Source: Chlamydiota bacterium (GTDB lineage: Bacteria; Chlamydiota; Chlamydiia; Chlamydiales; Rhabdochlamydiaceae). Taken from it: DNA of 12,082 nt. Where the stretch lies: contig JAHFTN010000034.1 in NCBI GenBank assembly GCA_023269365.1, positions 1 through 12,082 on the forward strand, given 5' to 3'. A program made the position numbers and the translations under genes. Below the pieces are notes generated by a model that was given only the letters and a program-made list of their open reading frames with translations, did not search any database and had not been told where the DNA came from. Shown piece by piece: positions 6,662-12,082 of the stretch (within the stretch, counting starts at the first letter, position 1; each line of letters starts with the position of its first letter).

Positions 6662-7776
6662 AAATCGAAGCGGAAACCCAGCGTAACCCCTTGGAAGCTA
6701 AGGTCGTCTTTTGCCGAGTTAATAGAGCTAGAATCTGTTCCTAGGAAGTTGAACAGCTGGTTTTGGTTGAAGAAGATGTCACACTCCCACCCGAGCTTTA
6801 CCCCGAAATGGTAGCGGTCTTTGGAAAAGAGATAATCCCACTGAAGACCCAAAGAGAGGTCTGCATCAGCGACAACGGTGCTGACATCGCTTTTAATGTT
6901 AAAACGCTCTAGATCTGCCTTTTGAAGCTTTTCTTTTTCATGAATATCAAAATTGCCAGAAAGAAGCGATGCAGAACCGTTGCCATAGAGGCTAAATCCT
7001 TTTCCAATGCCCCATAAGCTATTTACCCCCATCCTCAGACCAACACCCCAAAAATCGCTCTCTATTGCGATGTTATCCTGGTCGGACGGGGCCACCGTGC
7101 CCCCTTTGTAACTGACACTGTAATCCTGGTCGATCCAAAGGCCTCTGACTCCAATGAAGGGGCGCAAGCTAAGCCACGTGCCTGCAAAACAGTTCCTGCC
7201 GAGCTCTAGATCCCCCATGTTGAGATGCAGATGCCAGTGCGCCCGAGCAGAATCGGCATAAAAGGGGGAAGTGTCTGCAAAATTGCTCGCCCAGCTGGGA
7301 AAGACAACGCGCGACGAGCCCCCCGCATGTCCCTCAGCTTTTCCATAGAGGTGTGTATAATTTACAAATAAATCCCATTTGTCATGGGGAAGGATGTAGC
7401 CCATCCCCACCCGAAACCCGGGCTCCCACTCAAAGTCGGGGCTTTTGACGTGTCCCTCTTGAATTGCGGTAGTGCTTTTGCTGTCTATTCCATAGGAAAG
7501 AGAGCCCATGTGAGCTTGCCAAAAGAGCAGCTCCGCATCCACCCATAAGCGCTGGTTATTTTTAAGAGAGGCAGGGTCGAATACCCCCTGAGAAGGGGTC
7601 TTTTGAATGCTTTTTTCTTGTGGCATATGGAAAGATTCTGTTGTCGAGGGGATTGCCGCTACGACGGGGTCTGAAGAAGAATCTGCAAGATCCTTCTCTT
7701 GGGTCAACTGGTAAGTGACAATGGCTGCAATGGCTACTGTTGTAAAAATAGTTGCATATTTTGATTTTAAACTCAT
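6658..7776 (-). CDS. Lpg1974-type (Legionella OMP / MOMP-like) outer membrane beta-barrel protein
   Basis: A 372-residue protein with an N-terminal hydrophobic stretch (about 8-22) that looks like a signal sequence, though no clean signal-peptidase site is visible. A Ser/Pro/Gln-rich stretch of some 50 residues follows, then a barrel-like region starting at RLWVDAELLFWQAHMGSL (76-93). Alternating aromatic strands such as WDLFVNYTHLYGKAEG, LRPFIGVRGLWIDQDY and YHFGVKLGWECDIFF are characteristic of the Legionella-type OMP family expanded in environmental chlamydiae. It ends GVTLGFRFDF, with the terminal phenylalanine recognised by the BAM complex. Likely role: a surface porin or structural protein replacing or supplementing MOMP. 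Few cysteines are present, unlike classical chlamydial MOMP. No Shine-Dalgarno site is seen before the ATG at 7776. A strong promoter lies 25-53 bases upstream. Confidence 0.8.
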   Translation of the reverse strand: MSLKSKYATIFTTVAIAAIVTYQLTQEKDLADSSSDPVVAAIPSTTESFHMPQEKSIQKTPSQGVFDPASLKNNQRLWVDAELLFWQAHMGSLSYGIDSKSTTAIQEGHVKSPDFEWEPGFRVGMGYILPHDKWDLFVNYTHLYGKAEGHAGGSSRVVFPSWASNFADTSPFYADSARAHWHLHLNMGDLELGRNCFAGTWLSLRPFIGVRGLWIDQDYSVSYKGGTVAPSDQDNIAIESDFWGVGLRMGVNSLWGIGKGFSLYGNGSASLLSGNFDIHEKEKLQKADLERFNIKSDVSTVVADADLSLGLQWDYLFSKDRYHFGVKLGWECDIFFNQNQLFNFLGTDSSSINSAKDDLSFQGVTLGFRFDF

Positions 7777-7784
7777 AACAACAC

Positions 7785-7800
7785 AAAGATAGTTATCTTT
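7785..7800. promoter_or_regulatory. small inverted repeat at the predicted transcription start of the OMP gene
   Basis: AAAGATA-GT-TATCTTT is a perfect 7-bp inverted repeat directly after the -10 of the OMP promoter, covering the expected start of transcription and ending 8 bases from the start codon. It could be an operator or a 5' hairpin of the mRNA. It also lies 31 bases downstream of the citrate synthase stop, but lacks a proper T-run for termination. Confidence 0.45.
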
Positions 7801-7829
7801 ATGTTAGATTTAAATAATTAACTTGTCAA
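7801..7829 (-). promoter_or_regulatory. strong sigma70/sigma66-type promoter of the OMP gene
   Basis: On the minus strand a perfect -35 TTGACA (7829-7824), a 17-bp AT-rich spacer (7823-7807) and a -10 TAACAT (7806-7801) are followed by the OMP gene. The predicted start near 7794 gives a leader of about 18 bases without a ribosome binding site. The -35 begins within 2 bases of the citrate synthase stop, so the OMP gene has its own promoter even though it follows gltA on the same strand. Confidence 0.65.
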
Positions 7830-7830
7830 C

Positions 7831-9057
7831 TTAATTGCGTTTTTTAAATAGATACTTAGGGCGGATAATAGGGGTGCCTTTTCCGCCCCTTGCCTCACAT
7901 CTCTCATAGACGATTTGAATCGAAATCCCCACAACCCGGGAGAGCCCGAAAAGGACAGTGTAATACTCCGGATACCCAAACCCCGCTACAGTGAGCAATG
8001 CCCCAGATACTGCATCGACATTGGGATAAGGGTCGATAATTTTGGGATTTTCTTTCAACACCTTAGGGCCTACTGCGCGTAGAAGAAAGGCGATTTTAGC
8101 AAGGGGGGTATTGGCATAGTGCTTTTCTAAAAAGGCGTACTGAACACTCGCCCTCGGGTCCTCAACGCGCAGCACAGCATGGCCAAAGCCAAAGATGAGC
8201 TGATTTGTAGCGAGGCGATGGTGTAAAAGGGCCTCTACATCCTGTTCTGTTGCCTCCTCCCCCACCTCTTCTAGAATGGAAACGAGGAATTCCAAACAGT
8301 CTCGACCTGCCCTTCCGTGACGAGGTCCCGCTAAAGCGCAAATTGCAGAGGCGATCGAACCGTACAGATCTTCTAGACCAGAAGCTACCGCCTTCCCCAC
8401 AAAGGTCGAGAGGTTACCTCCTCCATGATCCAAATGCAAAATGTGAAAGAGGTTAAAGGCCCTTGTCAACTCAGCCACCCTGCCGCCTGGAATGCGAAGC
8501 ATCTGTGTAAAATTTTCTATGTAACCAATCCCCGCCTTAGGCGAGGGAGTCGGGCCCCATCCCGCGTGATGATTGATTAGAGAAGCCACAAGGTGGGGAA
8601 CTTTTGCGATAAGATTGAGACAATCTTCCCTATAATTGCCCGTCGATTCAAAAAAACCCAAGAGGAGCAGCGCTATAGAAAATAGCTTCATCGGCGAGCC
8701 TTCACGAGGCAGTGCCAAGATTGCCTCTTCTGTTTTAGAAGACAAAGAAGCCCGTTTTTCCAGCTCGCTTGTAAAAGTTTCCACCTCGCGAGCTGTTCCC
8801 TCTTTTCCAAAATAGAGCAGGTAGATCGCTTGCAAAGAGGTCCAATGAATAAGATCTTTAACGGGCTTATCAATGTAGAAAAGCCCTCGCTGGGGATCGA
8901 CATAAGAGGTCGTGCAGTAGCCCACGGGGACCCCCCTCAAGCCAGTTTCCAACTTGTCTTGTGTAATCTGAAAGAGGATCTCATCTCCCATCAGGGACCT
9001 TATATTAAGTAGTTGTTTCTGGTATAACTTCTGGAGCAGATCCCTAGCAATAGACAA
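7831..9057 (-). CDS. gltA: citrate synthase, eukaryote-like type I
   Basis: A 408-residue citrate synthase, condensing oxaloacetate and acetyl-CoA in the TCA cycle. It resembles the mitochondrial type more than E. coli GltA: ARDLL at the start, RGLFYIDKPV, the EDCLNLIAKVPHLVA stretch, YIENFTQML, LDHGGGN and YPEYYTVLFGLSR. Catalytic residues by comparison with the pig enzyme: H247 (GPRHG), H293 (GFGHAVLR), D348 (PNVDAVSG); substrate residues H211, R302 and R374. The residue before H247 is Arg where the mitochondrial enzyme has Leu. The start is uncertain. The frame begins at TTG 9057 directly after an in-frame stop, with no ribosome binding site, and a TATAAT lies on it (minus strand, 9062-9057); an ATG at 8991 (residue 23) has AAGG 8 bases upstream. 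The region between aligns with the N-terminal helix of mitochondrial enzymes, which favours the longer form. Chlamydiaceae lack this enzyme; environmental relatives have it. Confidence 0.93.
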   Translation of the reverse strand: MSIARDLLQKLYQKQLLNIRSLMGDEILFQITQDKLETGLRGVPVGYCTTSYVDPQRGLFYIDKPVKDLIHWTSLQAIYLLYFGKEGTAREVETFTSELEKRASLSSKTEEAILALPREGSPMKLFSIALLLLGFFESTGNYREDCLNLIAKVPHLVASLINHHAGWGPTPSPKAGIGYIENFTQMLRIPGGRVAELTRAFNLFHILHLDHGGGNLSTFVGKAVASGLEDLYGSIASAICALAGPRHGRAGRDCLEFLVSILEEVGEEATEQDVEALLHHRLATNQLIFGFGHAVLRVEDPRASVQYAFLEKHYANTPLAKIAFLLRAVGPKVLKENPKIIDPYPNVDAVSGALLTVAGFGYPEYYTVLFGLSRVVGISIQIVYERCEARGGKGTPIIRPKYLFKKRN

Positions 9058-9096
9058 TTATAAATTTAATTAAGACTGTAAAAACTATTTTACCCA

Positions 9097-9126
9097 TTGA
9101 ATCAATCTAAGGGGAGCTGCTATACT
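9097..9126 (+). promoter_or_regulatory. predicted promoter of the EamA-family permease gene
   Basis: TTGAAT (9097-9102), an 18-bp spacer and TATACT (9121-9126) give a good housekeeping promoter. Transcription would start near 9133, leaving a leader of about 17 bases before the ATG at 9150. It probably also serves the kinase-like gene that follows. Confidence 0.55.
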
Positions 9127-9149
9127 ACTCTTAATTTATTTTTGGATTT

Positions 9150-10088
9150 ATGTCTATTCCTCTTGTGGTCTTCATGTATGCGGTGTGGTCGAGCGTCTTC
9201 TCTTTAGGAAAGATAACGCTTCAGTACTGCCCTCCCCTGTTTTTAACGGGAGCGAGAATGACGCTAGCGGGATTGCTACTCTTGGGATTTCTCGCTATTT
9301 TTAAGCGCTCCTCATTTAAGCTCAACAAGATCCAAATTATTTCTCTCGTTTCCCTCTCTTTTTTCAGCATCTACATGTCCAATGCCCTTGAGTTTTGGGG
9401 ACAACAATATCTCTCTGCTGCCAAGACCTGTTTTATCTATAGCCTCTCTCCCCTCTTTGCCGCGTTTTTCTCCTACCTGCATTTTAAAGAGAAAATGAAT
9501 CGGCAAAAGTGGATAGGATTAGGGCTAAGTTCCATCGGCTTCATCCCCGTCCTTAAGATGCAAACCGGCTCTGAAGAGCTTTTAAATGCCTTTAGTTTCT
9601 TCTCTTGGCCCACCCTCGCCGTCATGGGCGCAGCCCTTTGCTCTGTCTATGGGTGGATACTTTTGCGCGTGATTGTCAAAGAAAAAGAGATCTCTCCCTT
9701 GATGGCCAACGGCTCTAGCATGCTCCTCGGAGGCCTTCTTGCCTTTACCCATTCTTTTTTTGTGGAGCCCTGGAACCCGATCCCCGTCGCCACAGAAAAC
9801 CTCACCCCATTTTTCCAAGGGACACTCCTCATGATGCTGATTTCTAATATCATCTGCTACAACCTCTACGGGATGTTACTAAAAAAATTTACAGCCACCT
9901 TCCTCTCCTTCATGGGCCTGCTCAGCCCCATCTTTGCCTCTATCCACGGCTGGATCTTCTTAAAAGAGCCCTTCTCTTGGGTCATCCTCCTCTCGACTGG
10001 CATTGTCTGCGCAGGGCTATGGATCGTGTACCGCGCCGAACTCAAGCAGGGGTATATCCTTAAATCTAAACCTGCACTCCCCGTCTAA
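9150..10088 (+). CDS. EamA/drug-metabolite-transporter family permease
   Basis: A 312-residue protein with about ten hydrophobic segments arranged as two EamA repeats (approximately 3-140 and 150-295). The motif SNALEFWGQQYLSAAKTCF followed by IYSLSPLFAAFFSYLHFKEK is the typical end of the first repeat. The second ends LLSPIFASIHGWIFLKEPF and is followed by a final membrane segment and a short basic tail. The inner-membrane substrate cannot be read from sequence. In Chlamydia a member of this superfamily has been shown to exchange S-adenosylmethionine and S-adenosylhomocysteine, and this protein may be of that kind; amino-acid or nucleotide-sugar transport are alternatives. It has its own promoter but no clear Shine-Dalgarno site. 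Only 3 bases separate its stop from the next start. Confidence 0.88.
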   Translation: MSIPLVVFMYAVWSSVFSLGKITLQYCPPLFLTGARMTLAGLLLLGFLAIFKRSSFKLNKIQIISLVSLSFFSIYMSNALEFWGQQYLSAAKTCFIYSLSPLFAAFFSYLHFKEKMNRQKWIGLGLSSIGFIPVLKMQTGSEELLNAFSFFSWPTLAVMGAALCSVYGWILLRVIVKEKEISPLMANGSSMLLGGLLAFTHSFFVEPWNPIPVATENLTPFFQGTLLMMLISNIICYNLYGMLLKKFTATFLSFMGLLSPIFASIHGWIFLKEPFSWVILLSTGIVCAGLWIVYRAELKQGYILKSKPALPV

Positions 10089-10091
10089 ACT

Positions 10092-11192
10092 ATGTCTGTA
10101 TCTTTCCCTACTGCAGCAACCTTGCGCCAAGCCCTTCCTGCATTTTACAGGCTTGGAGGAAGTACAGAGTCCAAAGAGAATGATGCGCGCATAACGGCTA
10201 TCGTCAACACTATTCTAAAAGAACTCCAAACGGGGATTTTTTCTCCTGCATTTGTCTATCCACAGGCAGGAATCGCATTTTTTATTGTTAATAAATCTCT
10301 TATTTTTATTGATAATTTCATCTTCTCAAGAGGCTCTTATAAAAAAGTAAAACGAGGCCTTTTAGTTGAAGGAGATTCGTTTAAAATGGTTGCTGTCTTA
10401 ATTATGAGAACAGCTCCAAGTAAACAAGAAATTTATTATTTAAAAAAACTATGCCGCAATCCTTGGGCCTCAAAATTGCTTTTCTATTTTCAATGCGAAG
10501 AATGTATTTTTGGACCAACTCAATTGAGTACTATTCTAATACAGACCCTTTACCCTAAGGGGGATCTTCAAATGCTCTCACAAAAGATGCCATTAAATCG
10601 ATCTCTACTCCTTTTCTTTTTCTATCAGATGCTCACAATCCTTAAGTGCTTCCATGCAATGGGTCTAGTTCATCGCGATATCAAACCAGAAAATTTTCTT
10701 GTCTCAGAAAACTATGAGCTCGTCCTTGCAGATTTTGATTTCACATGCACAGTTCCATCTGATACAGAGCTCTACTTCTGTGGCACACCAAGCTCACTAG
10801 CTCCTGAATATGTTTACAACTACGTTTGCAAAAAACCACTCAAGCCAGTTACCACTCCACCCCTTGATATTTGGGCGCTCGGCGTCTGCTTCTCACTCTT
10901 TCTCAATAATCTTTCGTTGTTATCTCATGCATTAAAAAATTCAGAGGAAGAGCAAAAAAAACGTTTGTTCCTTATATACGAAAAAAAATTACAGCCTCCC
11001 CCCCAAACGGATCCTCTAGATAAAATTGTTGCAGCGATGCTTAATCCTATCCCAGAAAATAGAGGCACGGCAAAAAGCCTCCTTAAGCAGCTTCTTGCTT
11101 ACATTGGAGATGTGCATAGTGCTTTGTTAGAACTACACGACAGAGATGCCAATCCACCACCTCCTTGCCCCTTGCCCCCTACACCTTCCTAA
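10092..11192 (+). CDS. Hanks-type protein kinase-like protein with displaced catalytic lysine
   Basis: A 366-residue protein: an unrecognised N-terminal region (1-75), a kinase-like domain (about 76-340) and a Pro-rich tail (PPPPCPLPPTPS). Visible kinase elements: nucleotide loop SRGSYKKVKRG (79-89); beta-3 strand VAVLIM (100-105); alpha-C Glu E113 in KQEIYYLKKL; catalytic loop HRDIKPEN (194-201) complete; DFD (214-216) in place of DFG; APE (237-239); DIWALG (259-264); and the late Arg R324 in PENRGTA. The beta-3 lysine is replaced by L103, while K84 occupies the third glycine position of the loop, as in eukaryotic WNK kinases. It may therefore be active despite the missing lysine; a pseudokinase is the alternative. 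No membrane segment is seen. It follows the permease gene after 3 bases but is visibly richer in A+T, which hints at separate origin. A secreted host-directed effector is possible but unproven. Confidence 0.85.
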   Translation: MSVSFPTAATLRQALPAFYRLGGSTESKENDARITAIVNTILKELQTGIFSPAFVYPQAGIAFFIVNKSLIFIDNFIFSRGSYKKVKRGLLVEGDSFKMVAVLIMRTAPSKQEIYYLKKLCRNPWASKLLFYFQCEECIFGPTQLSTILIQTLYPKGDLQMLSQKMPLNRSLLLFFFYQMLTILKCFHAMGLVHRDIKPENFLVSENYELVLADFDFTCTVPSDTELYFCGTPSSLAPEYVYNYVCKKPLKPVTTPPLDIWALGVCFSLFLNNLSLLSHALKNSEEEQKKRLFLIYEKKLQPPPQTDPLDKIVAAMLNPIPENRGTAKSLLKQLLAYIGDVHSALLELHDRDANPPPPCPLPPTPS

Positions 11193-11718
11193 CTGTCGCC
11201 TCCGTAAGCAGCCCCCTTATTTGAGAATTAGTCGCCCCTTTATACACCTCCATTATGTCCTTTCTTGTCATGTGGCCTGCTTTTATTCTTCGATTCCTCT
11301 CCTTTGCCTCCCTTTTTTCACGTTCATTCCTCACAGACGCTTCTCGTTCTGCCCGAAACCTGTTGTTTGCCTCGCGCTGCTCTATTTGCGACAACAGCTC
11401 TTGTCTCCGATCCGACGAAAGAGGTTTGCTCCTCACTTCGAGGAGCGCATAGAAGCCACATAAACCCAAGTTCATTGCTCGACCGATTAACTCTCTGTCC
11501 TTTTGTCTAGCTATTTTAGCTCTACATTCTTCAGGGCTTTCCCGTTCGATATGAAGAAAGCGACAATTTTCTTCGTAACGACATGAACCTTTTCGACCGT
11601 TATAGAATTTACACAGAACCCTTCCTTCCCCTGTGGATGCGAGAGGAGGGCCGCTCTGAGCTGAACTTGTCTGAGGAAGTCTGTTAATCATCTTATTGAT
11701 CCTTGGTTTATCAAGCAT
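11179..11718 (-). CDS. CCCH-type zinc-finger protein with charged helical C-terminus
   Basis: A 179-residue protein. After a flexible Ser/Pro-containing start comes one CCCH finger, C36-x9-C46-x5-C52-x3-H56, within GSCRYEENCRFLH; the spacing and the YxxxCRFLH end match eukaryotic CCCH fingers, which mostly bind single-stranded RNA. Residues about 97-150 are highly charged and probably helical or coiled-coil (repeated RxERE / REKREAKER pattern), and the protein is strongly basic. CCCH fingers are rare in bacteria. In an intracellular bacterium of protists this suggests a host-derived domain, perhaps in a secreted effector, but no secretion signal can be read. The ATG at 11718 has TTTAGG 6 bases upstream; an in-frame ATG at 11691 would shorten the start without touching the finger. 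Its 3' end overlaps the convergent kinase gene by 14 bases. Confidence 0.72.
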   Translation of the reverse strand: MLDKPRINKMINRLPQTSSAQSGPPLASTGEGRVLCKFYNGRKGSCRYEENCRFLHIERESPEECRAKIARQKDRELIGRAMNLGLCGFYALLEVRSKPLSSDRRQELLSQIEQREANNRFRAEREASVRNEREKREAKERNRRIKAGHMTRKDIMEVYKGATNSQIRGLLTEATVRKV

Positions 11719-12001
11719 TTACCTAAACTCGACTTTGCCTGAATTTACAGGAGTAACACTACACTACTACCCCCCACTTTTTTTCTTGTATTATGTGGTT
11801 AAGTATTGTTATACACGTGGTCATAAGCCTATCCGCAGAGTCAAGCGCTCTGATTTTAAAAGATTTTTTTGCAAGCTTCCAAGCTATTTCTTGGTCTACT
11901 TATCTAAGTATGCCCACGAAGCGGTTTAGGAACGTGTAAAAAGAATTCTTTGAAAACTCTGTACTGGACAAAATTTTTCGCCTAAAAAAATCGAGGAGAG
12001 A
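11719..12001. other. gene-poor region
   Basis: No gene can be supported here. An open frame of 77 codons (11696-11929, plus strand) has a basic C-terminal half (KPIRRVKRSDFKRFF) but matches no family I recognise, lacks a ribosome binding site, and overlaps the start of the zinc-finger gene, so it is probably chance or a decayed remnant. The sequence just upstream of the zinc-finger gene resembles the right end of the foldback element at 1756-1933. No clear promoter for the zinc-finger gene was found. Confidence 0.5.
11720..11737. repeat. short sequence shared with the edge of the 1756-1933 foldback element
   Basis: TACCTAAACTCGACTTTG here and the reverse complement of 1924-1942 (TACCTAAACCTCGACTTTG) differ by one deleted base. 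The inner part, ACTCGACTTTG, also occurs at the left end of that element (1755-1765). On the minus strand it supplies the TTTAGG that precedes the zinc-finger gene's ATG. It may be a relic or end fragment of the same repeat family. Confidence 0.5.
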
Positions 12002-12082
12002 AATAACAAGATATTAGGATGGACAGGATGGGGAAATTTATTTTTTTGCTTTTTATCCTGTCCATCCTAATATCTTGTTATT
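12002..12082. repeat. perfect 28-bp inverted repeat at the right edge
   Basis: AATAACAAGATATTAGGATG... (12002-12029) is repeated inverted without a mismatch at 12055-12082, around a 25-base T-rich loop. The window ends exactly at the arm's end, so the repeat may extend further. Each arm carries two AGGAT words nine bases apart (12016-12020 and 12025-12029). On RNA it would form a very stable hairpin. Its sequence is unrelated to the other foldbacks of the window. Confidence 0.8.

Noticed and set aside
10301..10406. Reading the kinase as a plain pseudokinase because the VAIK lysine is missing
   Set aside because: HRD, the DFD aspartate, the alpha-C Glu and a lysine at the WNK position are all present, so inactivity cannot be assumed.
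11696..11929. 77-codon open frame on the plus strand with a basic C-terminal half
   Set aside because: No ribosome binding site, overlaps the start of the zinc-finger gene on the other strand, no recognisable domain; probably chance in A+T-rich sequence or a decayed remnant.
11940..11951. 12-bp palindrome AAAGAATTCTTT
   Set aside because: Short and AT-rich, expected by chance at this length, with no gene start close enough to suggest an operator.

Overview
The window looks like a chromosomal segment of a Chlamydia-related bacterium outside the Chlamydiaceae (Parachlamydiales type). Four things point there: an hflX gene coupled to a PhnP-like hydrolase, an order I recall from Chlamydia; a MarC-family protein of the type chlamydiae carry; an outer membrane protein of the Legionella/environmental-chlamydia Lpg1974 type; and eukaryote-flavoured proteins (a Hanks-type kinase and a CCCH zinc finger). 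A citrate synthase is present, which Chlamydiaceae lack. The assignment is an inference from gene content; no marker gene is in the window.

Layout. (1) 1-833, minus: 5' part of the tRNA methylthiotransferase gene mtaB, running off the left edge. (2) 886-1078: a 193-bp foldback element with ~59-bp imperfect inverted arms, in the divergent spacer before (3) a MarC-family membrane protein, 1108-1707, plus. (4) 1756-1933: a second, unrelated foldback element between convergent genes. (5) 1948-4988, minus: a tightly coupled three-gene operon, transcribed FAD oxidoreductase (MnmC(o)-like), PhnP-like metallo-beta-lactamase-fold hydrolase, then HflX GTPase. (6) 5041-5169: a divergent control region with a 15-bp-arm hairpin and a promoter overlapped by a 25-bp operator-like palindrome. 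It leads into (7) an intact AbiEi/AbiEii type IV toxin-antitoxin pair, 5170-6661, plus. (8) 6658-7776, minus: Lpg1974-type outer membrane protein with a strong promoter. (9) 7831-9057, minus: eukaryote-type citrate synthase. (10) 9150-10088, plus: drug/metabolite-transporter (EamA) family permease with a good promoter. (11) 10092-11192, plus: a kinase-like protein starting 3 bases after the permease. (12) 11179-11718, minus: a CCCH zinc-finger protein whose 3' end overlaps the kinase's 3' end. (13) 11719-12082: no recognised gene; it ends in a perfect 28-bp inverted repeat cut by the window edge.

The left and middle parts hold housekeeping functions: tRNA modification, ribosome-associated GTPase, TCA cycle, envelope and transport. 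The accessory content is the AbiE module, the kinase/zinc-finger pair at the right end (visibly more A+T-rich than the housekeeping genes), and at least three different foldback repeats. The most notable single observation is in the kinase. The usual VAIK lysine is replaced by leucine, and a lysine sits at the third glycine position of the nucleotide loop, the arrangement known from eukaryotic WNK kinases. The nearby eukaryote-like C-x9-C-x5-C-x3-H finger makes this end of the window a candidate host-interaction locus.
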